In this document: in pieces, positions 35,961 to 46,516 of the stretch | How the letters are laid out: the number at the start of each line of letters is the position of its first letter | How positions within the stretch are numbered: the first letter of the stretch is position 1 | Assembly (NCBI GenBank): GCA_934047225.1 | Contig: OW203986.1 | Coordinates: 14,077,221-14,141,220, forward strand | Source of the DNA: Ypsolopha sequella | Lineage: Eukaryota > Arthropoda > Insecta > Lepidoptera > Ypsolophidae | Direction: 5' to 3' | DNA: 64,000 nt | Translations under genes and position numbers: made by a program | Notes under the pieces: generated by a model | Seen by the model: only the letters and a program-made list of their open reading frames with translations | Databases searched by the model: none | What the model was told of the DNA's origin: nothing

Positions 35961-36590
35961 GACTAAGTGGGTTCTTAAAACTAGTATAGACAGGTTCTGA
36001 GTATGGAGAGGTGAATTTGTTTCTTTGGAAAAGTTGTTTAGAATGATCAGTAGAATATGGACTTATATTTGAAGATAGCAGTCTATTTACACCCTATATG
36101 AATAGGGTAAATAATATTTGTGCATAAATTCTCGTAGGGAACTCAGTGATGTTGATCTATTGACAACCTACACCGGCAGAAGAAGCTATCGAAACTGGCT
36201 CCAAATCAGATACCTCATATAGAGTAGATCATGAATCAAAGTATGAGACCCTAACTGACGTACGTACACGAATCCGTCGCTTTATCATGTAACGAAGATG
36301 AACGTGAGACTGCATTTATCTTTCACATATCAGATCGGATGACACTTGCAATCATTTCAATATAATAAAATATCAACTGCAACTCTGAAACTTAAATTCA
36401 GTTTCACTGAACAGTTTGATTGAAATTCTTGCTCGGTTATAAATTTAAATGGCGATGTTATATTGTACTCTAAGAACATCTGTTCAACTCCCTACTTTTG
36501 TTTTGTTCAAAAGTGATTTTAAGGGCAGATTTGCTGTAATTTTTATGCATTAATCAATTAAATTGTATAGGTACTGTGCCTTGTTATGCC
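35960..36590. other. Non-coding stretch
   Basis: AT-rich sequence. I see no gene, RNA motif or repeat boundary I can support. Confidence 0.4.
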
Positions 36591-37397
36591 TTTTTAGGGT
36601 TCCGTAGTACCTAAAAGGTACAAAAGGAACTTTTATAGTGAGACTGCGTTGTCTGTCCGTCTGTCCGTCCGTATGTCACAGCCTCATAACTTTAGCACTG
36701 TTAAAGATAAAGACTTGAAAATTGACACAAAAATAGCATTAATTTTCCCACATAACATGGTGTAAAAAAAAAACAAATATTTTCGGTATAAAAGATAGAC
36801 AAAGAAATCGTAAAAAAAACAATATGGATATCAAATTATAGATATTAACAAATAAATTGTAAATTTTATTTATATTTTAACACTAGCACTAATTTCGAGA
36901 AATCTTTGAAAAACCACAAAAACATGTATGTCTCCCCGCTTATCTCCGAAAGTGGTAGACCGAAAAATATGAAAAAAAAAACGATTATAAATCTTAGCTG
37001 GCCAATTACAGAAAAACTATAGCAATTTAAAAAATATCGAAGACAAAAGAGAAATACAAAAAAAAAGTAAAATAAACAACTATGAATAATTTATAAAAAT
37101 ACAATATATTATGAGCATCAATTTGTAGGTATTACAGAGTTGTTTTAAAAATATTTAGTTCGGCTATATTTACTTGCATCTATTTCAATAGTTTGAACAA
37201 AAAATTTATGACCATATCTCCAAAACTGGTGGACCGAAAAATATGAAAAGATCATGGTAATATGTGCTTACGTAAAGATTACAGGAAATATATAGCGGTT
37301 AAGAAATTCACGAAAACAAAATGACGAAATCCCCAAAACTGTCGAATTACGAAACCCTACGTAAACGAGTCTGACTCGCACTTGACCGGTTTTTTTT
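36591..37397 (-). repeat. Longest copy of the 'AAGTGCGAGTCGGACTCGC' repeat, ~807 bp
   Basis: In plus sense it runs from TTTTTAGGGTTCCGTAGTAC, through TGTCCGTCTGTCCGTCCGTA, to AACGAGTCTGACTCGCACTT and GACCGGTTTTTTTT. Both family ends are present, and A-rich non-coding internal sequence separates them. No ORF shows retrotransposon or transposase motifs. Confidence 0.7.
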
Positions 37398-38065
37398 AGG
37401 TGTACTGCCAATGCCAAATCAACAGACTTGGTGGTCAGGAATAAAGGGTCAAGCATGACTCATGTCACGCATTACTCCCCAGCCCTATATACTGATGGTC
37501 TTTATAAATATTGTAATGACATTAATTACAACTTACTTTATCCACATTATTTAAGTACAATGTTTTTTTTAAAGTATACTAAGAGAAAAAAAAATCTTCA
37601 AGTGTTGTTGTATTTGATCAACACTAGCCAGTTTGACAACGGATTGCTTAAAAGGGTGATAAATCTGAATTTAGAAATATGTACACAAAACTTTTAGGCA
37701 TTACAACACGAATGGAAGCATTAATCGCAACACAGATCCCCAGATATCGGATACAGGTCGAGGTATGCGAAGTATCCGGAACCAGAAGTCGACCGATTCG
37801 GCGATGTCATCCGGAATTGCAGGTATTTGGCAATGTTAGCGATTGCTCTCACCAGTGACAACAAATGGAGAATTTGTAAAGAATCGAATATCCATGTGAT
37901 GAGGCAATCCTCGTCGATTCCAATGATCCGGATGAGGGAATCCTAATCGTTTTAATAATACGAATTACCAAAAACCGATAACTTGGTTACTGTATTCCTT
38001 TTCCACCGGAAACAATGGTTGTATTTGTTTTTTTTTCTAAAGTAATATATATTTATTTTTTTACG

Positions 38066-38470
38066 TTTTTTTAAAAGATATAAATATACTGATAAATAAG
38101 ATATACAAATATAATTAAATCTCAAGATATATTTCGGGTCCGACCTGGACTCGGCATCAGTTGAGTATCTTAATTAAAATAAATAGACATTGACATATAT
38201 AATATAAAAGTAGATGACATGAGGTCATGACATAAAAACTATATAGTTTTTATTTATGTCATAACTATATAGTTTTTATTTATGTCATAACTATATAGTT
38301 TTTATGTCATGACCTCATGTTATCTACTTTTATATTATATATGTCAATGTCTATTTATTTTAATTAAGATACTCAACTGATGCCGAGTCCAGGTCGGACC
38401 CGAAATATATCTTGAGATTTAATTATATTTGTATATCTTATTTATCAGTATATTTATATCTTTTAAAAAA
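38066..38470. mobile_element. ~400-bp foldback with paired hammerhead-like motifs
   Basis: The left arm (TTTTTTAAAAGATATAAATA to CATAAAAACTATATAG) is repeated almost perfectly in inverted form to 38470. The centre holds three copies of ATAACTATATAGTTTTTATT. Each arm carries the same hammerhead-like motif (38126-38160 minus, 38377-38411 plus). Confidence 0.8.
38377..38411 (+). ncRNA. Hammerhead-like motif, plus arm
   Basis: CTGATG-CC-GAGTC-CAGGTCG-GACCC-GAAA-TATATC. The catalytic CUGANG box and GAAA are present, stem II pairs 4 of 5, and the short AUA/UAU stem III is followed by C. A9 of the core is replaced by C. The mirror copy lies at 38126-38160 on the minus strand. This layout matches hammerhead ribozymes known from Penelope-like retroelements. 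Confidence 0.45.
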
Positions 38471-38887
38471 ACTTTAAAAGCTGTTATAGCCTATATAATT
38501 ATAAAAAATATATTTATTTTTGTGAAGCTAGATGGAACCTCATGGCTATCCTCAATTTAATTTAATAATTGTAATGAGAGAAGCTTTTTTATCTTCCAAA
38601 AAGTTATGTGTACGTACGTACTTTAAGGTTTTTTTCTGTGTCTTTTGGTGGAATGAAGTGTTTTGTATTTGTATTTGTGCATGTACCAAGTACTATCGGG
38701 AAAATATACAATTCTAAGAAAGCTAAATTGGCCAGCGGAAATTTTCCCTGACGGTACTCAGTTGAATTACAAAGGGAATAAATGCCGTCACAAAACATGA
38801 CCTTTAGGGTGGTACTTGTGAAAAAAAAGAAATATAGAGATATATTATCATTTTCAAACCTGTAATGATATCTGATAGCTGACTATG

Positions 38888-38974
38888 ATTACTAAAGCCT
38901 GAAAACAGTATAACTTATTGTTTTTTAACAATGTGAAAAAACAATAAGTTATACTGTTTTCAGGCTTTAGTAAT
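38888..38974. repeat. Near-perfect hairpin, ~38-bp arms
   Basis: ATTACTAAAGCCTGAAAACA... pairs with its exact complement ...TGTTTTCAGGCTTTAGTAAT across a loop TAACAATGTG. It could fold into a miRNA- or siRNA-like RNA hairpin. With no mismatches in the arms it is more likely a recent palindromic insertion. Confidence 0.75.
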
Positions 38975-39450
38975 TTATTTGTGCCATATTTAAATCACTT
39001 ATATAACCGCTTATATCGAAAAAAAATAAAGTCTTTGCTATTTGCCTAATTGTGATGGTTCGGTATATTTATTTTTGTGTTTAAGGTTTCTGTATTTTAA
39101 AAACTAATCGTTAACCGGGTCTAGTCAAGCTGGGATTTTCAGATTCATTCATTCATTTATTTAAGCATAGAGTGATTCAAAACACAAAAAGGTAAAGATG
39201 TACGTACCAGAGTAGCATTTCAAAAAAATGCTTATGACAATCGGTTTAAAACGAATCGACAAGTTTTCATTTCGTGTTAGGTAAGATAATTAAAAATGCA
39301 TTAAGATCTCTTTATATGATCTTTACTAAACACGTTTTAATATTTCTTTTGATTCATTAGCTTTAGAGATTTTTATATAGATATGGACTGAAGAGCTACA
39401 ATAGCTAGCCACAGAGGCAAAGAATCTTAGCAATGAATGAAAAAAGCTAG

Positions 39451-39727
39451 CGGTGTTACTACAAAACGGTGTTTAACTTTATATAGACACAGTGTTACTA
39501 CAAAACGATCTTTAACTTTAGACAATGTTTAAATCTGTCGTTGTCATCTTTTCTTTCATATTGTAAAAGAGTGACAGCAACAGATTTAAACACTTTCTAA
39601 AGTTAAACACCGTTTTGTAGTAACACGGACAGTGTTTAAATCTGTTGCTGTCACTTTTTTACGATATGAAAGAAAAGGCGACAACAACAGATTTAAACAC
39701 TGTCTACACCGTTTTGTAGTAACACCG
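39451..39727. mobile_element. MITE with CGGTGTTACTACAAAACGG ends
   Basis: CGGTGTTACTACAAAACGGT and ACCGTTTTGTAGTAACACCG are exact inverted ends, flanked by TAG on both sides (a possible 3-bp duplication). Two internal copies of the same terminus (near 39490 and 39605-39632) and repeated GTTTAAATCTGT blocks show a compound, nested palindrome. Confidence 0.75.
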
Positions 39728-40089
39728 TAGCGTAGGTGTCGATGTCAAGTGTCACCGTAATTTTGTTTTTTTTAATACAAACTAAAATTGTCGCTGGCAA
39801 CGGTACGAGAACTATTGTGCCCACAGGGCTTTTGTTTAAAAATCGAAGATTAAAATAATAATTTTTGTATGTAAAATTCCAAATTTCGGAAAGGGCAAAA
39901 TACAAATACCTTAGTTTTACCTACTTTCATTTTAGTAATTAAAATTAGCGGGTTAATAGTTTGAAATGTTATGGACTGCACAAAAGATATCGCTTTGACT
40001 AACTAAGAGGGTATTGTTGAAGGGCCCTCTTTACATACCATTATTTGTAAAGATTTTATTTTACCACTTGCCAAATTACAGCTTTCTTG

Positions 40090-40240
40090 TACAAAGAGTT
40101 TCTGAGCTAAGCCGCGGACAGACAGACAAACAGACAGACAGACGGACAGACGTCGTGAAACTCCAATGTTGACTACTCCGACTACTCTTGACTACAACGT
40201 CCGAAACTCTGATTGCTGACTACGGAACCCTATAAAATGA
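40090..40240 (+). repeat. 3' half of the 'GGAACCCTA' repeat family
   Basis: GTTTCTGAGCTAAGCCGCGG, then a run of GACAGACAGACGGACAGACG and TACGGAACCCTATAAAA at the end, match the 3' portion of the family seen at 36591-37397 (reverse) and 12484-12660. Confidence 0.55.
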
Positions 40241-40584
40241 AATAAGTCATAAGTGTTTGTAAGTGGTCGTTTATTAATTTTATATAACGAAAATTATTTA
40301 AAGTGTACGTGGTTTACGAGCCCCGTAACTGTAGGTGTTATCTGTTTGTAAATACGCTACATCAAACGAAATACCAAAATGTGACCCATTCGAAGATTTT
40401 AATTATTTTTCCGTATGACGGGTCCTTAATAAAACAGTCTCATTCCTAATATTTGCTCAAAGTTTCGACAACTATTTAATAAACTTCAACTACAAAGAAA
40501 CCACAACGTAACTCCCTGAAAAACAACAAACTATCTCGTCGAAATAGTGGAAAGCACTGTTATCACATTGCCATGAACTTTAAA

Positions 40585-40700
40585 CAAGGGCGAGCGGCTT
40601 GGGCGGGCGGCCGGCGGTTTCCCGCCCGCCCAACCGATTAGTATAGCTCGAGCCGCCTACAGAGATAGCCGCGTTCTTTGTGACGTCACTCGACTCTTAT
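40585..40700 (+). promoter_or_regulatory. CpG-rich promoter-like region with CRE
   Basis: This is the most CpG-dense short stretch in the window. GC-box-like TTGGGCGGGC and GCCCGCCCAA form an inverted pair (about 40599-40633), and GAGCCGCC follows. A perfect palindromic CREB/ATF site TGACGTCA lies at 40681-40688. No clear TATA box is seen. It directly precedes an ATG-free leader with a consensus splice donor, which is why I read it as a host gene promoter on the plus strand. Confidence 0.5.
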
Positions 40701-40862
40701 TTCTGTAAAAAATCGAGACCACTTTCGAAAAGGACTAAGTGAGTGAAAAAAGTGCTAAAGTGTTTTTTTAACTTGCGGGAACTTAAAAAGATTTTTCTGT
40801 TTGAGTTGAGACTTTGCTGTTGTTATTGACGGACTGAAAAGTTGGTGTATCACGAAAACAAG
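40690..40862 (+). other. Putative 5' non-coding exon
   Basis: Downstream of the CRE, sequence typical of insect 5' leaders (AAGTGAGTGAAAAAAGTGCT, AAAGTG) contains no ATG and ends ACAAG|GTAAGATG, a good match to the MAG|GTRAG donor (cut after 40862). The transcription start is not defined, so the left limit is approximate. The following coding exons are not recognisable in the window, so the first intron would be long. The gene identity is unknown. Confidence 0.45.
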
Positions 40863-40961
40863 GTAAGATGTTTGCTGTTACAAAGTTTATGAAGTTTGTT
40901 TTAACAGAAAAATAAGGTGATTAAATGCCTGAGCTTTTACAACTATGATAAATACATAATA

Positions 40962-41225
40962 TGATAATAAATATTTTTACTTAATAAAAGCTTTTTTTTT
41001 ACTGTTTTATTATATATATATATACAGATTTTTATGAATGTTATAGTTGAAATTAAATAAAAAATAAAACTTTCGATATATATTTCGACCCACTTGGGGC
41101 CGTCGTCAGTCGACGGCCCCAAGTGGGTCGAAATATATATCGAAAGTTTTATTTTTTATTTAATTTCAACTATAACATTCATAAAAATCTGTATATATAT
41201 ATATATATATAATAAAACAGTAAAA
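40962..41225. mobile_element. Foldback insertion with 14-bp target duplication
   Basis: ATAAATACATAATA occurs at 40948-40961 and 41226-41239, bracketing a near-perfect ~105-bp inverted repeat (ACTGTTTTATTATATATATA ... centre CCGTCG-TCAGT-CGACGG ... complement). The duplication proves insertion as a unit, 100 bp inside the putative first intron. It carries a hammerhead-like motif (41075-41109). Confidence 0.8.
41075..41109 (-). ncRNA. Hammerhead-like motif with intact core
   Basis: The minus strand reads CTGACGA-C-GGCCC-CAAGT-GGGTC-GAAA-TATATATC. CUGANGA and GAAA are complete. Stem II is 5 bp with one G-U pair. A short AU stem III ends in C at the expected cleavage position. Stem I cannot form because the palindrome centre cuts the upstream side. 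In the opposite arm the CUGANGA box is lost. Confidence 0.5.
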
Positions 41226-41374
41226 ATAAATACATAATACATTTTTTGAGGAAATTTTGTTTTGAAAAAAGATTAAGTTTTTATTTACACTAGTGGACTC
41301 CCCGCTGCGTTCTCGTGTGGATCCCGTTTCTCCCAATTACGTGGAAATTTTGAAAAATCCGGCATTATTCCTTA

Positions 41375-41717
41375 CTAGCTTTTGCCCGCGGCTTCGCCCG
41401 CGTTGATTAAGTTTTTGTATAGTCGTATCGAATCCCATCCCATCCCACTAATGCCACTATCCCATACCATCTCATCCTCACTATCCCATCCCACTAATAT
41501 TCAAGTGAATGAGTAACAGTACATTACTTTTCTATAGGAACTTGACACCCCATTGCCTTCCAATGGGAACTGATTTATGGGATAAAAAGTAGCCTATGTC
41601 CTATTCCAGGTCTAGAACTACATCTGTGCAAAGTTTCAGCCTAATCGTTTCAGTAGTTTCGGCGTGAAGGAGTAACAAACATCCATCCAAACTTACGCAT
41701 TTATAATATTAGTGAGA
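41375..41717 (-). mobile_element. Lep1-type non-autonomous Helitron, 343 bp
   Basis: On the minus strand it starts A|TCTCACTAATATTATAAATG and ends GCGGGCGAAGCCGCGGGC-AAAAG-CTAG|T, a textbook 3' hairpin plus CTAG with host A/T. Internal blocks (AAACTTTGCACAGATGTAGT, TACTTTTTATCCCATAAATC) are shared with 49720-50244. Confidence 0.9.
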
Positions 41718-41966
41718 TCTATGTAATAAACGAAACCACTATGCATTAATTCAGCTTTCTACGTCGCAAGGGTTTGGGCTGGGCGTTGATGTGTCAGTCA
41801 GTAAGTCAGGACTTCTCTAAATGATGGAAATTCAGGATGAAAAATCCTTTTTTCAAAGTTGTTCTCGTAAAAGAAACATAAATGTAATTAATGTATTATT
41901 AGAGAGCATTACAAACTTGAAAATCAGTCAAAAACAAATTTAAAAGCACAAATATTTTTAGAAAAT

Positions 41967-42039
41967 TCCTCGGTCCAGGATTTGAACCTTCGACCTCCTG
42001 CGTACCATGACAGGCGCGCTATCCACTGCGCTACCGAGG
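41967..42039 (-). tRNA. tRNA-like sequence (tRNA pseudogene or SINE head)
   Basis: The minus strand has tRNA length (73 nt). CCTCGGT/ACCGAGG gives a perfect 7-bp acceptor stem with A as discriminator. GCGC-AGTGGATA-GCGC forms a D arm, CCTG../..CAGG an anticodon stem with an 8-nt loop, and TTCAAAT a normal T loop. The T stem pairs only 3 of 5, and only one base separates acceptor and D stem, so it is unlikely to be functional. A box (TAGCGCAGTGG) and B box (GGTTCAAATCC) are good, fitting a tRNA-derived SINE. Confidence 0.5.
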
Positions 42040-42469
42040 TTCGCATCTGGAACGACGAATTTTTCCACCATACTTGTATACCGATTTTTTTTGAAACTAC
42101 TTGAAACTTGCTTGTAATTCACATACTGAATGCTCGCAAGGGCTCTATGTGATTTCACGCCTTGCCCATACTGAACTGACGGCGCTGTCGTCGCTACAAT
42201 TAGTATTAGAGTATTCAAAGCGATGGATTTCGCAATAAAAAACATATATAATAAATATAATTGTATGTTTTTTAGCGACATCCATCGCTTAGGATACTGT
42301 AATAGCAGTTTATGAAACTGGCACATAAAGAGGTTATTAAAACAAGAGTGTAAGTTTAAAAACGACGTAGGTGAGTTTTTTAATAGTTTACATGAGTGTT
42401 TTAATACCTAGTTGTGTGTAGTAAACAAAAATCTCGAAATGGTTTTCGAATTAACACACTTTAACATAA

Positions 42470-42631
42470 TTTAATCTAAGCGAATTTGGTCGGGTAGCTA
42501 TGTAAATTTTCATGTAACAGCAGATTTTTTTTTTGGTGAATCGGGGGTTGGCTCCATTGTAAAAGTTGTTCGTATGGACGAGTGCTATCACCAGTTTCCG
42601 GCACCGCAACTTTATCTTAACACCCTGTATA
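42470..42631. mobile_element. MITE family B, partial copy
   Basis: TTGGTCGGGTAGCTATGTAA, AAAGTTGTTCGTATGGACGA and the right end CTTTATCTTAACACCCTGTA match the complete copy at 51922-52201. The left terminus has decayed. Confidence 0.6.
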
Positions 42632-43186
42632 TTTGCCAAGGTTTCTAGAAGACGGCTCTAAGGATTTCGATAAAATTTACAGTATAGGGGTTTCGAAGGC
42701 GAAAAGCTAGGTCTCATCTCTGTGAAAAGTCATTTTCTGCAAAATTCGTTCTGTACAAGATTTAAACTGAGAGTTTTTTTTTTAAGTATAACCTTTGGAC
42801 TGTCCCTTGCGTTTGAAGTCTATTAACAAGTAAATTATGTCTGACTTGTTAGATTAATAATTGAAAAGCATTAAGTATCTGAATAATATATAAATAAAAA
42901 AGTCTACAATAATGTGATATTTAAAATATAACCATAAATTTTTAAAATGCTCAAATTTAAGCATTTTTCTTTTGTGTCAAATTTCGTGTTTAATTACATT
43001 CCTAGATGGCACTATCGTACTTAGCAACGAGTTAAAGATTATAATATTGTATATCACCATAGATAGACAGTGTCTTTGACTTACAGTTTTTCTTTGTAGT
43101 GTTTAATACGACTCCTAGACGGCATTATCGTACTTTATTAGCAACATAGACTTAGGATATTCATAGACTTCGCATATACGCCAGTG

Positions 43187-43314
43187 CTACATGGATCTGA
43201 TAGCGCGTGGATCACAGTGACAGGGGGGCGCAGCTGTGAAACAAGGAGTATGGTAGCGGCGTTAATTTCGATTTTGGAGACAACCAATCCACGCGCCATA
43301 AGATCCTTGTAGCA
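43187..43314. mobile_element. MITE, 'GCGCGTGGATTGG' family
   Basis: AGTGCTACATGGATCTGATA(GCGCGTGGAT) and the inverted CCACGCGCCATAAGATCCTT(GTAGCACT) are the ends. It is the same family as 9078-9203 (shared CAGTGACAGG.G..CGCAGCT and GGCGTTAATTTCGATTTTGG). Confidence 0.7.
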
Positions 43315-43462
43315 CTATAAAACCTCTGAGCTTTACTTGTTTATTTTCTATTTTAAATGGTGGTATATTATTTGTTTATTGTCTATTGTACATTATAACG
43401 GCATACATTTATTTAAAGGGTGATATATGCTCTGAGGGTGATATAGACATAGCCATTAGAGC

Positions 43463-43740
43463 AGAGGTCGGCAACCTTATGTTATGATATAGGAGGGCCA
43501 CAAATGTTACCAGTGGATCAGCAAGAGCCGCATCTCATCTTTGCATATAAATAAATATCATATTAATTGTAGTGTTACACATTTTAAGGCGATTACCGTC
43601 GCCAAATTAGCAGCTCGATGTTTGTCTGTATGAATATCGACGGAAACGACATTGAAATAGCGTTCAAATCAGTGCACAATGCGTGGTGGCTGTTACGACG
43701 CTCGCTGCGTCCTTGAAACGGTAAAATAGGAGAAAATAAT
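43463..43740 (+). repeat. hAT-like left end without partner
   Basis: CAGAGGTCGGCAACCTTATG, then GAGGGCCACAAATG, matches the common start of non-autonomous hAT elements in Lepidoptera. I find no matching right end, so the right limit is arbitrary and the copy is probably truncated or interrupted. Confidence 0.4.
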
Positions 43741-45307
43741 ACTTAATAGGCGTCATTGTTCGATTGAATAATTCTATGTTATATTTATAGCTATCAAGTT
43801 TATCTATTTATCAAAGCATAAATGAATTAAATCACCTAAGCCGCTTAGGAGCAGTAGGAAATTCAAGCCAAAAAACACCATTCAGTTGAAACAATTTTTC
43901 ATATAGAAGTTTTGGTGGTACGAAAAAGAAAAATGTTGCATATGTTGTCCTAGAGTTGATAATCCATAATACATTTTTTCAATATTTTTGGTTTGGCCAT
44001 AAAAGAGGAGTAGGCTTTAGAAAGTACCCATTTGGCGGTATTAAGGGCCTTAATTATTGATTATTAAAAAACGAATGCGATCCTTGCGGCTACATTTGAC
44101 TTGCAAGTTTTTGTATTTCGCTTGCATTTTAGATGTGGAAATGCGCATTATTGCGTCTAACCGAAAACAATGTTTGCTTTTTTGACTAGAAAATGTCTGC
44201 TTACACAAATATATGCTACCAAATATAATAATTACAATGTAGCGGTTTGCCATACGTCCGGGTTTAGTCCGGATTGGCTGGATTTGGATACCATGTCCGG
44301 ACTTGTAATTTTGTCTGGATTTTTAATAATATTCGCGCGCAATGCGCCATTTATATACTTTATAATAAATACATGAATTTTATTCATTGTATGTTTTAAA
44401 TTTAAGAAAGTACGTATTTTGTTGATTTTGAGTTTTCATTTATTTATACTATTCTCAGTTTTCCTAATTTATGCAAAAGACATTTTAATTAAAATACATT
44501 GAACAATACCAAAAACTTTTTTGCTGTTTTTGCTTCACGATTTCTGCAATTTATTCCTAGATCTGACGGACCGTCCGGATTTCTCTAAAAAATTGTGGCA
44601 GCCTAACTATAACGAACTTCCCTCGAAGCTGTAGATGGCGAGTCGTGCATTCGGGTTGGGATCAGTGTTGACAGCCAACTCCGGTGCTAACTTCCGGTTG
44701 GTGAAATTCCGGTATTAGCTCGGACAGTAGAATTCGGCGGTAGAAACCTGCAGTAGAATTCTGTTGTAGAACTCCGGCGACGGCGGGATTCCAGTAAGGA
44801 GCTCGAGTTGTAGAATTCCGGTCGATGGAACCTGGAATCCAATCGAAGATTGGGCGTTTACTAAAATGGGATAAACTGTATAGTGAGAGATTTAGGTTTG
44901 GTTTGGGTTTAATCTGGGTTTAATAAATATGCGTTGATGCAAAGCAAATTGTCTTATTTTAAGAAATCTGTTTTTGTCGTAAGGCAATAATTATTTATGG
45001 ATTCCATCACTCGCGACTTTGCAGTGTATGTCCCTTTTAAATGCTCAATTTGGTTTCAGACCAAATTGACAGCTTATGATGGCCTAGTTGTCGAATTCAG
45101 ACTTACCAATACAGTGGACGTGGGTCCAAATACCGTAGCACAGCTTTTTAGCCTTCGATCTTCATACAGTTTTAGCTCGAGTTTTAGAAATCTCGCTTCG
45201 ACTGTTTCTCTGGAATAGGCTTCTTGACCCCGTACCATGATAATCATGTATATTTGCAATTTATAACAGTAGTCATACTTGAAGTCATATTGGAAGTATC
45301 GTATTTT
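43740..45307. other. AT-rich stretch with unassigned repeats
   Basis: Possible imperfect ends GGTTTGCCATACGTCCGGGT (44243) and CCGTCCGGATTT ... GTGGCAGCC (44600) may bound an old hAT-like copy. Around 44660-44840 a short degenerate tandem motif (AGAATTC.G..GTAGAA, 'TAGAATTCCGG') recurs five to six times. No gene is supported. Confidence 0.4.
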
Positions 45308-45590
45308 ACACTTGCGATTGTCAGCACTTGGTGAAACTTGAAACACATCTTGAGTTAAAAGCACTTGTACAGTAGTTTCACTTTATTTATGTTTTCTTCC
45401 AACCGGTTTTGGATTTTACACCATTTTCAAGGGCAGATTTAATTAAAATACATTTTATTGACTCTATGCACTAGGATTATCATTGTTTACGTTGCTCAGA
45501 GCTAGTGCCTGGAGTCATTGAAATATATTTTAATTACATCTTCCTTGAAAACGGTATAAAATCCGAAACTAGTTGCTTTTAACTCAAGAA
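45308..45590. mobile_element. Penelope-type foldback with two degenerate hammerhead-like motifs
   Basis: It opens with CTTGCGATTGTCAGCACTTG, the signature shared with 33.7, 59.2 and 61.1 kb. AACCGGTTTTGGATTTTACA (45401, minus motif) is mirrored by GGTATAAAATCCGAAACTAG (45552, plus motif). AAGCACTTGT / ACTAGTTGCTTTTAACTCAA pair at the outside. Confidence 0.55.
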
Positions 45591-45647
45591 GTATAGTATT
45601 GTTAAATAAAATAAATAAATATTAAATAATTACTTTTTTGTCTTTAT

Positions 45648-45781
45648 AAATGATTAGAATTAGATAATACAAGGTAAAATAAATTTTTTGTGAGATATAT
45701 TTCAGGCCATTCGGGCCCGGCCCGTAATATATCTCACAAAAATTTAGTTTGACCTTGTTTTATCTAATTCTAATCATTTTT
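45648..45781. mobile_element. Foldback with hammerhead-like stem II/III remnant
   Basis: AAATGATTAGAATTAGATAA ... TTTTTTGTGAGATATATTTC is repeated in inverted form to 45781 around a GC-rich centre (GGCCATTCGGGCCCGGCCCG). The minus strand gives GGCC-CGAAT-GGCC-T-GAAATATATC, the stem II/GAAA/stem III part of the motif, but the CUGANGA box is missing. Confidence 0.55.
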
Positions 45782-45954
45782 AAATTAAGTATCACAAATA
45801 AAATAATACTGTGGGGTAAATGGACCGATTTGCATCTTCTCGCTGAATATAGTATACACATCAGTTTATTTTCCCATTTTAGTACTACGTGTACATACAT
45901 TTACTGGACTAAGTTTACCGTTAATTAGTTTATCAATTAACTATTAAGAGGGTG

Positions 45955-46009
45955 CTGTACACTGGATCACATGGTGGTCAGCGCAGACAAAGTTGCGGGC
46001 AAAAGCTAG
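45955..46009 (+). mobile_element. Helitron 3' end fragment
   Basis: GCAGACAAAGTTGCGGGCAA, then AAGCTAG|T, is the Lep1-type 3' end (CTAG at 46006-46009). The hairpin is partly decayed and the 5' part is not recognised. Confidence 0.5.
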
Positions 46010-46516
46010 TAAATAATATTTTAACACGCCATTTTTTTCTTATAAAACACATTTTATTATGGAATAACCTTACCCACTTCTACGTCAGTAACGATCCTAC
46101 ACAGATAACAATAATAATTACACTCGAAAGTCTTGGGAAAGTCAGAAAAGCAAACAAAGATTTCCATAATAATATATGCCACTTTAAGCCAAGGAGAGTT
46201 CCCTGTTGATTTTAAGGTCCAAATTGCAAACAAGAAGGTTTGAAACATTGAGAATGTTTATTTGGGATATGTTACACCTAGAGACGTATTGCTACAGTAA
46301 AAGTCGAGCAGTCACTGAGACGAATCTGGTTATTTACTTAGGATAAGCTGTAAGTAAGGAAAATCTGATGTTTGGTTAAGTAATAAATGGAGGTTTTTGT
46401 AAAATAATGTGATGAACGGCGTGCGTATTTCCTTTTTGATTATAATTAAGTATCATGGTTTGCTCTTTATTATCCATCTAAAGTATTTGTACAAATAATA
46501 TTTTTTTACTTCATCA

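Noticed and set aside
41967..42039. Functional tRNA gene
   Set aside because: The acceptor stem is perfect, but the T stem is largely unpaired, the anticodon loop has 8 nt and a base is missing between acceptor and D stem. A pseudogene or SINE head is more likely.
41958..42326. 122-codon minus-strand ORF
   Set aside because: Its C-terminal third is a translation of the tRNA-like sequence at 41967-42039, and the rest is AT-rich.
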